64,000 nucleotides of DNA from Enterobacter cloacae complex sp. ECNIH7 (GTDB lineage Bacteria > Pseudomonadota > Gammaproteobacteria > Enterobacterales > Enterobacteriaceae). The translations under genes were made by a program, and so were the position numbers. This document shows, piece after piece, positions 29,693 through 38,340 of this stretch. Each line of letters starts with the position of its first letter. Positions within the stretch are counted from its first letter, which is position 1. A model generated the notes under the pieces. That model saw only the letters and a list, made by a program, of their open reading frames with translations. It did no database searches and was not told the DNA's origin. The stretch spans positions 1 through 64,000 of the forward strand of contig NZ_CP017991.1 of the NCBI RefSeq assembly GCF_002208095.1. The letters are read 5' to 3'.

Positions 29693-29709
29693 CTCTGTTC
29701 TCCTGACTG

Positions 29710-31188
29710 TTAATGGCCGCCCATTAATTTTTCCACTTCTTCAGGTTTGTCATGCACCCCGAAGCGGTCAACAATTGTGCGGGTAGCCTGATTCATTCCA
29801 CGGATTTCCACGTTCGTGCCTTCACGGCGGAACTTAATAACCACCCTGTCGAGTGCGCTGACCGACGTAATATCCCAGAAATGGGCATGTGAGACGTCAA
29901 TGACTACGTGCTCCACCGCTTCGCGAAAATCGAAGTGGCTCATGAACCGATCGGCAGAAGCAAAGAACACCTGACCGGCTACGGTGTAGATCCGCGTTGA
30001 CGCTTTAAGTTCGGACGACACCGCCATAAAACGGGCCACTTTGGTGGCAAAGTTCAATGAGGCAATCAGAACGCCGGTTAAGACGCCATACGCCAGATTA
30101 TGCGTGGCGACCACTACCACCACGGTGGCCAGCATGACGACACTGGTTGACAGTGGATGGCTGCGTAAGTTAGCGATCGACCCCCAGGAGAAGGTACCGA
30201 TAGAGACCATGATCATGACCGCGACCAGGGCCGCCATTGGGATTTGTGAGACCCAGTCACGCAGGAAAACCACCATACAAAGCAGGACAACGCCCGCAGT
30301 GAGTGCGGAGAGGCGGCCACGCCCCCCAGATTTCACGTTGATCACCGACTGACCGATCATCGCGCACCCAGCCATACCGCCAATAAATGCGGCGCCAATG
30401 TTGGCGATACCCTGTGCTTTGCATTCCCGGTTCTTGTCGCTCGGTGTATCGGTCATGTCATCCACAATAGTCGCGGTCATCATTGACTCAAGCAGCCCCA
30501 CCACGGCAAGGCCGGCGGAATAAGGCAGAATGATTAATAGGGTATCGAGATTGAGAGGTACATCGGGTAACAGAAATACTGGCAGGCTGTCCGGCAACTT
30601 ACCCATGTCGCCGACAGTGCGTACGTCCAGATGCAGCCACATGGAGATCCCGGTCAGCACGACGATGCAGACCAGCGGCGAGGGGATGGTTTTATTGAGG
30701 TACGGGAACAGATAAATAATGCCTAGACCGGCCGCCGTCAGGGCGTAAACGTGCCAGGTGACGTTGGTCAACTCCGGCAACTGCGCCATGAAAATGAGGA
30801 TCGCCAGCGCATTAACAAAACCGGTAACTACCGAGCGGGAAACATAGCGCATCAGGCTTCCAAGCTTCAGATAGCCCGCAATAAGCTGAATCACACCTGT
30901 AAGAACGGTGGCTGCCAGTAAATACTGCAAGCCGTGGTCCTTCACTAGGGTGACCATCAGCAATGCCATAGCACCGGTTGACGAAGATATCATCCCTGGA
31001 CGACCACCACAGATGGCGATTATCAGCGGGATACAAAACGCAGAGTAGAGCCCAACTTGCGGGTCAACACCAGCGATGATGGAAAAGGCGATCGCTTCAG
31101 GGATAAGCGCGAGCGCGACAACAATACCGGCGAGGACGTCTCCACGGACGTTACCCAGCCAGTCCTTACGCGTCGAGGACAGCAACAT
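29710..31188 (-). CDS. SulP family (SLC26) anion transporter
   Basis: Inner-membrane transporter of 492 residues with the SulP pattern: about 12 hydrophobic segments, the early signature [25 protein letters not shown], the substrate-site [16 protein letters not shown], and a C-terminal STAS domain (about 390-490, with [23 protein letters not shown]). SulP proteins move sulfate, bicarbonate, chloride or other anions; the substrate here cannot be told. It lies directly upstream of the truncated universal stress gene. The ribosome binding site is weak (GAGAAA). Confidence 0.85.
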   Translation of the reverse strand: MLLSSTRKDWLGNVRGDVLAGIVVALALIPEAIAFSIIAGVDPQVGLYSAFCIPLIIAICGGRPGMISSSTGAMALLMVTLVKDHGLQYLLAATVLTGVIQLIAGYLKLGSLMRYVSRSVVTGFVNALAILIFMAQLPELTNVTWHVYALTAAGLGIIYLFPYLNKTIPSPLVCIVVLTGISMWLHLDVRTVGDMGKLPDSLPVFLLPDVPLNLDTLLIILPYSAGLAVVGLLESMMTATIVDDMTDTPSDKNRECKAQGIANIGAAFIGGMAGCAMIGQSVINVKSGGRGRLSALTAGVVLLCMVVFLRDWVSQIPMAALVAVMIMVSIGTFSWGSIANLRSHPLSTSVVMLATVVVVVATHNLAYGVLTGVLIASLNFATKVARFMAVSSELKASTRIYTVAGQVFFASADRFMSHFDFREAVEHVVIDVSHAHFWDITSVSALDRVVIKFRREGTNVEIRGMNQATRTIVDRFGVHDKPEEVEKLMGGH

Positions 31189-31612
31189 AGTCGTTTCTCA
31201 GTTTTTGAATACAGTCAGCCCGTAAAGGGCAAAAAATTTAGATACGGTAAAGCACATCCGCAGACGGGATGTTAAAGAGTGCGCGCTGAGGGTTACTCAG
31301 AACGACAGAGAAGGGGAAAACTCAGGGTGGCGTCATATGCATGGTAGTTTTTATTACTCCTTGATGGTCGGTGTGTACACCTTCAGGGATCAGATAAACC
31401 AGATGAAGATATTCAAGGCTGGCCGCGGAGTCTGCCAAGGCAAACAGCGTCTTACTATAAACGAAACTGAAACAGGGTCAATCATGGATTAAATGTGCCA
31501 TTAATGTATACCCCAGTGTCATAGCCTAAAGTGTCGCCATTTTCCCCTTGGATCATCACCTATCTGTCACGTACATTATGATCATCACTTAAACGTCATA
31601 AATGGGTGAAAA
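31189..31612. promoter_or_regulatory. Intergenic region with promoters and probable res site
   Basis: This interval lies between the divergent SulP and resolvase genes and contains no convincing gene. The AT-rich part just upstream of tnpR (about 31480-31612) has repeated TGTCA/CGTCAT-type motifs (GTGTCATAGCC, CTGTCACGTACATTATGAT, AACGTCATAAATG) at spacings like resolvase subsites, so it is the likely res site and tnpR/tnpA promoter. The part nearer SulP should hold the SulP-usp promoter. Confidence 0.5.
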
Positions 31613-32236
31613 ATGTACATTCATGGTTACCTCCGCGCATCAACAAAAGAACAGGATGCTCTCCGAGCAAAAAATCGGATGAAAGCCTTTGTTGAAGAAA
31701 AAGGATTTCGGCTGGCCAGTTGGTACACCGAAAATGTATCCGGGGCATCACTTCAACGGCCAGAACTTTTACGGTTACTTGATGATGCTGCACCTGGTGA
31801 CATTATTCTCATCGAGCAGGTTGATCGCCTTTCGCGCCTGGATGAAGAGGGCTGGCAAAAACTAAAGCATCTTATCCAGGAAAAACACCTTGTGGTTGTC
31901 AGTCTTGACCTCCCAACGAGCCATATGGCTCTTGCAACACATGCTGGCGATGACTTTACCCTTGCAATACTTAAGGCTATTAACGGAATGATGCTTGATA
32001 TGCTGGCCGCCATAGCTCGCAAAGACTATCAGGATCGTCGCCGGCGCCAAGAGGAAGGGATAGCGAAAGCCAAGGTGGCCGGTAAATTTCGGGGACGTCA
32101 GGCAGATCATCAATTGCATGAAAAAATCATAGAGCTTCGGGTTAAAAACAGGCAGAGCATCCGTGATACCGCAAGGTTGTGTGGCGTTTCAGAACGAACG
32201 GTTATACGCATTGTTAAACTCAAAGCATGTTCTTGA
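31613..32236 (+). CDS. tnpR: Serine resolvase TnpR of the Tn3-family element
   Basis: Serine recombinase of 207 residues that resolves cointegrates. The catalytic Ser is in LRASTKEQ (residues 7-14). The conserved Arg motif IEQVDRLSRLDEEGW is followed by the long helix and a C-terminal helix-turn-helix (SIRDTARLCGVSERTVIRIV). The same strand carries tnpA 54 bases later. The likely res site is directly upstream. Confidence 0.88.
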   Translation: MYIHGYLRASTKEQDALRAKNRMKAFVEEKGFRLASWYTENVSGASLQRPELLRLLDDAAPGDIILIEQVDRLSRLDEEGWQKLKHLIQEKHLVVVSLDLPTSHMALATHAGDDFTLAILKAINGMMLDMLAAIARKDYQDRRRRQEEGIAKAKVAGKFRGRQADHQLHEKIIELRVKNRQSIRDTARLCGVSERTVIRIVKLKACS

Positions 32237-32290
32237 TGCGTATATTTTGAACGTCCAAGCGGACAGCGTCCGTATGCAGGGAGAGCATTT

Positions 32291-35275
32291 ATGCCACGGC
32301 GACAGATACTGAGCAGTGATGAAAAAGAACGCTTACTGATTGTGCCGGATGATGACATTCTGCTAACCAGGATGTGCTTTTTAAGTGAGCAGGATCTGGT
32401 CCTCATCAACAAACACCGGAGACCCGCTAACCGCCTGGGCTTTGCCGTTTTACTCTGTTATCTGCGAGGGCCGGGTTTTACTCCAGACAAAAACAGTCTC
32501 CCTCACGATGGCGTTATGTCCAGAGTGGCAGAGAGATTGAAACTTCAACCTGATTTATGGCGAGAGTACGCAACGAGGGAGGAAACCCGTTGGGAGCATC
32601 TTGCCGAACTCTATCGCTACTTGGGATTAGTGCCTTTCAACAGGTCATTGCAAAAAACATGCATCCGCCATTTATATCCGCACGCCATGCGGACCGACAA
32701 AGGCCTGATTCTTGCTGAAGAGATGCTCGCTTGGTTGCACAACAACAACGTTATTTTCCCTTCCGTTGATGTGATGGAGCGAACCCTTGCTGAAGCCGCA
32801 ACACTTGCAGACAGAGCCGTATTTTCTACACTGACGACGCAACTGGAACAACGACATAAAACAGCACTGGATAATCTGCTTGCATCAGGTGATGAGCAAC
32901 TTTCCCGTCTTGCCTGGCTGCTTCAGCCCCCGGGTAAGATTAACGGTAAAAACGTGCTGCAACATATTGATCGGTTGAATGCCATTGAGGGGTTGGCACT
33001 GCCGGAAGGTATTACGCTTTCCGTTCACCAGAACCGACTGCTGAAACTGGCTCGCGAAGGCCGGAAAATGAGTAGCAGGGACCTGGCAAAATTCTCCGGC
33101 ACACGTCGTTATGCCGTGCTGGTTTGTATTATCTCAGAAGCAAGGGCAACGCTTACCGATGAAATCATCGAACTACACGAACGTATCCTGGGTAGCTTGT
33201 TCAGCAGGGCAAAGCGCACACAAGCCGAACGGCTTCAGAAAACAGGAAAACTCATCCAGAGCAAGTTAAGGCAATATCTTACTGTTGGGCAGGCGCTGCT
33301 AAACGCACGGGAGTCAGGAGAAGATCCCTGGGCGGCGATAGAAGACGTACTTCCCTGGCCGGAATTTATCACCAGTCTGGAGGAAACACAGTTTCTGGCC
33401 CGAAAGGATAATTTTGATCCGCTTCATCTGATCACCGAAAAATACAGCACGCTGCGTAAATATGCGCCCCGTATGTTGTCTGCATTGCAGTTCAGTGCAG
33501 CCCCTTCAGCACTGCCACTCGGTGATGCGCTGGATACCGTCAGAGAAATGTACCGCAAACAACTCCGCAAGGTTCCGTCAACAGCGCCAGTAAAGTTTAT
33601 CCCTGAGAGCTGGAAAAAGTTGGTAATAACGCCATCGGGTATCGATCGCCGGTATTATGAATTCTGTGTACTGAATGAGCTGAAAGGCGCATTGCGATCT
33701 GGTGATATCTGGGTTAGAGGATCACGACGCTACAGGAATTTTGACGATTACCTCATTCCTCCTGCTGATTTTGAAAAATCACTCAAAGAGAAACAGTTAC
33801 AGCTTGCCATTCCGACAGACTGCCAGGAATACCTTCACTCCCGTATGACACTGCTGGCGTCGCGACTGGAAGAGGTCAATGCGATGGCGATTGCCGGTGA
33901 TTTGCCTGATGTTGATATATCGGACAAAGGTGTGAAGGTCACGCCTCTTGATAACAGCGTTCCTTCGATTGTATCACCGTTTGCCGACCTGGTTTACGGC
34001 ATGCTGCCGCACCCAAAAATTACCGAGATATTAGATGAAGTGGACAGTTGGACGGGATTTACCCGCCACTTTACTCACCTCAAAAATAATCACGTCAGAC
34101 CAAAAGACAAAAAGCTGTTGCTGACCACCATCCTGGCAGATGGTATCAACCTGGGGCTGACTAAAATGGCAGAATCCTGCCCGGGAACCACAAAAGCGTC
34201 GCTGGAAAGCATTCAGGCATGGTACATCAGGGATGAAACGTATGCAGCCGCGCTTGCCGAACTAGTGAATGCACAAAAAAAGTGCCCACTGGCAGCATCA
34301 TGGGGGGACGGTACAACGTCATCCTCCGACGGCCAGAATTTTCGAGTCGGAAGTCATGGCCGCTATGCCGGACAGGTGAATTTAAAGTACGGTCAGGAAC
34401 CCGGCGTGCAGGTTTATACACATATATCAGACCAATACAGCCCATTTTATACCAAAGTGATCAGCCGGGTCAGGGACTCTACCCATGTGCTGGATGGGTT
34501 GCTCTATCACGAAAGCGACCTGGAAATTACGGAGCATTACACCGATACAGCGGGTTTCACTGAACATGTTTTTGCGCTAATGCATCTACTTGGGTTTGCA
34601 TTTGCACCAAGGATCCGGGATCTCCATGACAAACGGCTATTCATTCATGGAAAGGCGGAAAAATATTCTGGGCTTCAGTCAATCATATCCACGACCAGTC
34701 TGAATCTCAAAGAAATTGAGACACACTGGAATGAGGTACTGCGCCTGGCGACCTCGATCAAGCAGGGCACGGTAACCGCCTCGCTGATGTTAAAAAAGTT
34801 GGCCAGCTACCCCAAACAAAACGGCCTGGCAAAAGCGTTACGGGAAATTGGCCGTATCGAGCGAACGTTGTTTATGCTGGACTGGTTTCGCGATCCGGCC
34901 CTGCGTCGTCGTGTGCAAGCCGGTTTAAATAAGGGTGAAGCCCGCAATGCGCTTGCGCGGGCCGTTTTTATGCACCGGTTGGGCGAAATAAGAGACAGGG
35001 GGCTGGAAAATCAAAGCTATCGCGCCAGCGGGCTGACGCTGTTGACTGCGGCGATCACGTTGTGGAACACGGTGTATATAGAAAGGGCCATCGAATCACT
35101 AAAACGAAAGGGGCTCCAGATTAATGAGCCGTTGGTTTCTCACCTGTCCCCTCTGGGCTGGGAGCATATCAACCTGAGCGGAGATTACATCTGGCGTAAT
35201 AATCTTAAGCTGGGATCCGGTAAATATCGACCGTTACGCACAGTTGATGTCAGTCTGTACAAAAAAGAGGCTTAG
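32291..35275 (+). CDS. tnpA: Tn3-family transposase TnpA
   Basis: DDE transposase of 994 residues, full length for the family. It begins MPRRQILSSDEKERLL and carries the conserved regions AESCPGTTKASLESIQAWYIRDE, WGDGTTSSSDGQNFRVG (first catalytic Asp), HVLDGLLYHESDLEITEHYTDTAGFTEHVFAL (second Asp) and GEARNALARAVFMHRLGEIRDR (Glu), here quoted from separate stretches. It ends 33 bases before the outer end of the transposon. Since the left terminal repeat is gone, the enzyme may be active but the element is not autonomous. Confidence 0.93.
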   Translation: MPRRQILSSDEKERLLIVPDDDILLTRMCFLSEQDLVLINKHRRPANRLGFAVLLCYLRGPGFTPDKNSLPHDGVMSRVAERLKLQPDLWREYATREETRWEHLAELYRYLGLVPFNRSLQKTCIRHLYPHAMRTDKGLILAEEMLAWLHNNNVIFPSVDVMERTLAEAATLADRAVFSTLTTQLEQRHKTALDNLLASGDEQLSRLAWLLQPPGKINGKNVLQHIDRLNAIEGLALPEGITLSVHQNRLLKLAREGRKMSSRDLAKFSGTRRYAVLVCIISEARATLTDEIIELHERILGSLFSRAKRTQAERLQKTGKLIQSKLRQYLTVGQALLNARESGEDPWAAIEDVLPWPEFITSLEETQFLARKDNFDPLHLITEKYSTLRKYAPRMLSALQFSAAPSALPLGDALDTVREMYRKQLRKVPSTAPVKFIPESWKKLVITPSGIDRRYYEFCVLNELKGALRSGDIWVRGSRRYRNFDDYLIPPADFEKSLKEKQLQLAIPTDCQEYLHSRMTLLASRLEEVNAMAIAGDLPDVDISDKGVKVTPLDNSVPSIVSPFADLVYGMLPHPKITEILDEVDSWTGFTRHFTHLKNNHVRPKDKKLLLTTILADGINLGLTKMAESCPGTTKASLESIQAWYIRDETYAAALAELVNAQKKCPLAASWGDGTTSSSDGQNFRVGSHGRYAGQVNLKYGQEPGVQVYTHISDQYSPFYTKVISRVRDSTHVLDGLLYHESDLEITEHYTDTAGFTEHVFALMHLLGFAFAPRIRDLHDKRLFIHGKAEKYSGLQSIISTTSLNLKEIETHWNEVLRLATSIKQGTVTASLMLKKLASYPKQNGLAKALREIGRIERTLFMLDWFRDPALRRRVQAGLNKGEARNALARAVFMHRLGEIRDRGLENQSYRASGLTLLTAAITLWNTVYIERAIESLKRKGLQINEPLVSHLSPLGWEHINLSGDYIWRNNLKLGSGKYRPLRTVDVSLYKKEA

Positions 35276-35308
35276 CGTAGGATATTTTCCGTTTTCCAAG
35301 CGGACCCC
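35271..35308. repeat. Right terminal inverted repeat of the Tn3-family element
   Basis: Reading inward from 35308 the sequence starts GGGGTCCGCTTGGAAAACGG, the Tn3-family pattern. An 11-base copy of its core (TCCAAGCGGAC) also occurs between tnpR and tnpA at 32254-32264. The hsdR reading frame changes identity exactly at this border. Confidence 0.85.
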
Positions 35309-36962
35309 TCTTAGCCACTTGATAGAAGCTGTCGTAGGTGGTGTAGTTCTCCACCACGTCGAGGATGAACTTCTCCTGGATCGCCTGCTTGGTGGTGTAG
35401 GTCAGTTCTTCGGGCGAGCGGGACTGCACCTTGTCACCGACCAGGGTCTTCTCGCCGAACAACTCCAACGTCTTGTTCTTAGGTGTGGCAGTGAACGCGA
35501 AGTAGCTGGCGTTGGCCAACAGTTTGCGCGAGGCAATACGCTTCTCGATTTCCGCGTTGACTGCATCCTGCGTGCTGTCCTCCTCGAACTCCTCCGCAGC
35601 AACCTTGCCGCCGAGGGCTTCGTGCATCCGCGCCGTGGTCTTGCCGCCTTGGCTGGAATGCGCCTCGTCGATCAACAGCGCGAAGCTCTTGCCTGAGAGG
35701 TCGCCCAGCTCATCGAGGATGAACGGGAATTTCTGCACCGTGGTGACGATGATCTTCTTGCCCCGGCGCAGATACTCGCGCAGCTCCTGCGCGTTGTCGG
35801 AGTGGCCGAAGATCGCCGCCACATGGTCATAACCCTTGATGGTGCGGGCGATCTGTGTGTCCAACGCACGCCGGTCGGTGATGACGATGATGGAGTCGAA
35901 CTGCACCGTCAGCGGATCGTCCTTGCGGCGCAGCTCCACCAACTGGTGCGCCAGCCAGGCAATGGTGTTGCTCTTGCCGCTTCCTGCCGAATGCTGGATT
36001 AGGTAACGATTACCCACCCCATCCGCATGGGCGAGGCGCAGAAGGGCTCGCACCGTGCGCAACTGATGGAAGCGTGGGAAGATCTGCTTGCGCTTCTTGC
36101 GTTTCTTGCCGCCAGCGTCCACTTCTTCCTCTTCTACCACCTGCGCGTAGCTCTCGATGATGTTGGCCAGCGACTCGCGAGTCAGCACCTGCTTCCATAG
36201 GTAATCAGTCTTCAGACCATCCGGATTGGGTGGGTTGCCAGCGCCGCTGTTCCAGCCCTGGTTAAATGGCAGGAACCACGAGGCCTTGCCCTTCAGCTCG
36301 GTACAGAACGCAGCCTCCACATCATCCACTGCAATGTGCGCCACACAACGCCCCAACTGGAACAGCAGCTCCTGCGGGCTGCGCGTGGTCTGGTACTGGA
36401 CGATGGCGTCGGCCAGGGTCTGCTTGGTCAGCGAGTTCTTCAACTCGAAAGTCAGCACCGGCAGACCGTTGATGAAGATGGCCAAGTCTAACTCGTTGCC
36501 GGATTCGTTGCTGTAGCGTACCTGTCGGGTAACGCTGAAGATGTTCTTGCCGAAGGCGTCTGCTGCTGCTGCGTTGCCCGGCGTGGGTAGCAGCTTGTAG
36601 AGATCGACGTGTACGGGGCCGTGGCTAACCCCCTTGCGAAGCACATCCACCACACCGCGCTTGGTGATCTCACCTTGCAACCGGTGCAGGAACTGAGTGC
36701 GCTTGATGCCGTCCGCCGCCAGTTCCAGCGTGTCTACTGCCTTGGGCTGGGTGGATTGCAAGAAGGCGAGCAGCTGTGTCACATCCAGCGCCACGTCGCG
36801 GTTGTAGTCGGTGGGCTTGCCCTGCACGTAGCCGTTGTGGGTGGCGGCGAAGTCCGTGGGAGCCAGCTCATGGCTGTACTCGGGCTGCGGCACACCGGTC
36901 AAGCTGCGTACCACGCGCGCCTCGAACCAGCGCTCACTGGTGTCAGTTTTCGCCATCGCCAT
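35309..36962 (-). pseudogene. hsdR: Type I restriction subunit HsdR, C-terminal part cut off by Tn3-family insertion
   Basis: The first 552 residues of the ATP-dependent motor and nuclease subunit of a type I restriction enzyme; full-length HsdR has about 1000. The PD-(D/E)xK nuclease is present (Asp159, then FELK with Glu173 and Lys175), as are Walker A HSAGSGKS (324-331), DEAH (432-435) and the TAT motif (491-493). Motor domain 2 and the C-terminal helical region are missing, replaced by 18 foreign codons from the transposon. Cleavage and translocation should be lost. It overlaps hsdS by 20 bases on the same strand. Confidence 0.9.
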
Positions 36963-38340
36963 CCTCCTCCTCGGTCACATCATCTGGGTCATCGCCGAGC
37001 GCAGCCAGCGCCGTGTCGTCCACCACGTCGTCCGGGCCGGGCTGCCAGCCCCGCACGTCCACTTGGCCTGTGACCACATCGGCAATCAGGCGGTCGCGGT
37101 ATTCGCGGATCAGCTTGATTTCTTCTTCGGTACGGGCGATGGCGTCGTCCAGCGGCTGGCATTCGTCGCTGATCCACCGGCAGATGGCTTTTTGTTCTTC
37201 GATGGGAGGGACGGTGAACGGAATCGTCACGAGCTTTTCGCGCGTCAGGTGCGCGATGCTGACGCGGTTCACGATGGCATTGAAACGGCCACGCTTGCCA
37301 TAGGTGAAAAACTGGTGAAACAGGAATTCCGGCAGCATCATCGGCTTGGCCGCAACCCGATGCACAGAGTTCTGGATGTAGCACTCCGGCAGTTCATCGT
37401 TCCACATGCAGGCCCGACCAACTTCTCCGCCTTCGCTGACCAGCAAGTCACCCTTGCGGACGCGGAGCTGCGCCATCTCAGCTTTGGCTACCCACATTTC
37501 CTTTACGTCGCGCACATCGGGCTTAATCCACTGCACATTCGTGGAGCGCAGGTAGGGCTTGAAATCCCCATCGCCAGCCTTGGCTTCCGTGGTCAGCATC
37601 TTGCCCAAGACCACGTTGGCCACGTTCTTCAGCCTTTGCACTTCCCAGTGCTCCGGTACCTCACCCAGCCATTCGATGCCGGACGGCTTCAGAGCCACCG
37701 ATGAATCAAGGCCGCGCGTGACAGCGTGGTCGATAATTCGCAGCTTCTGTTCGGTGAGCAGCTTGATCAGATCGCGCTTGGTCTTGATGAAGCGGGCCAT
37801 GTGCGCATCCTGAGCGCGCAGGTAAGCGACGATTTGGTCCTGCTCAGGGCGCGGAGGGACAGGAATTGGAATTTGCCCAAACTGGTCAAAATACAGCCGA
37901 AGGCGCATATCCATTATGCCCCTCGACCTTATTTTGAACTGCTGAAGATATTTCTTCGTTCTGAATAGAAAATGATAATAGTCAGTGTTGCATGACTTGA
38001 TTGGCCTCAAAATATCATAAGCTGGGCTGGTAACGCCTTGATAATGGGAGGCGCCAATAGCACCCATCCAAGCAAGGAGCTTGTTGCAAATTATGTCACC
38101 CTCTTTTACAACCCAGTATCCATCGGTTGAAGAAGCTTTATTGCCGCGTTGCTCAAGGCTTTTTCTCGGTCTGACGCCAATATGAGTGTAAACAGATAGC
38201 AACTCCATCTGGTTATTTGCTGGAGCTTTTTCAATGACCAAGCGGAACATTTGCTTGGTACGCAGAATGGCCCACGACTCAGGTAAATATTCAAACCATT
38301 GCAAACCAGTTCGCCAGTAATCCGGATAAGGGCCAAACAT
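36943..38340 (-). CDS. hsdS: Type I restriction specificity subunit HsdS
   Basis: DNA-recognition subunit of 465 residues with two target recognition domains, each starting with the typical LP..W...(R)L pattern (YLPESWAILRTKQMF near 18 and EVPEHWEVQRLKNVA near 232) and each followed by a helical conserved region (RPEQDQIVAYLRAQD at about 166-180, and PPIEEQKAICRWISDE at about 389). It defines the half-sites that are methylated or cut. The C-terminal tail is strongly acidic (DDPDDVTEEEDGDGEN), which is unusual for the family. Its start overlaps the hsdM stop (TAATG). Confidence 0.92.
   Translation of the reverse strand: MFGPYPDYWRTGLQWFEYLPESWAILRTKQMFRLVIEKAPANNQMELLSVYTHIGVRPRKSLEQRGNKASSTDGYWVVKEGDIICNKLLAWMGAIGASHYQGVTSPAYDILRPIKSCNTDYYHFLFRTKKYLQQFKIRSRGIMDMRLRLYFDQFGQIPIPVPPRPEQDQIVAYLRAQDAHMARFIKTKRDLIKLLTEQKLRIIDHAVTRGLDSSVALKPSGIEWLGEVPEHWEVQRLKNVANVVLGKMLTTEAKAGDGDFKPYLRSTNVQWIKPDVRDVKEMWVAKAEMAQLRVRKGDLLVSEGGEVGRACMWNDELPECYIQNSVHRVAAKPMMLPEFLFHQFFTYGKRGRFNAIVNRVSIAHLTREKLVTIPFTVPPIEEQKAICRWISDECQPLDDAIARTEEEIKLIREYRDRLIADVVTGQVDVRGWQPGPDDVVDDTALAALGDDPDDVTEEEDGDGEN

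Larger units (their letters stand above)
28958..35308. mobile_element. Right part of a Tn3-family transposon with SulP/Usp cargo
   Basis: The right end is the 38-base-type inverted repeat at about 35271-35308, starting GGGGTCCGCTTGG when read inward. The segment holds tnpA, tnpR, a resolution region, and SulP and Usp genes as cargo. The left end is missing, replaced by IS1 at 28957. The right end interrupts hsdR, so the insertion postdates the restriction island. The next five bases (TCTTA) should be one half of the target duplication. Confidence 0.8.

Noticed and set aside
36776..37704. Plus-strand frames across the hsdR-hsdS overlap
   Set aside because: Arg/Ser/His-rich shadows of GC-rich coding sequence. 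The overlap of hsdR and hsdS on the minus strand explains the region.
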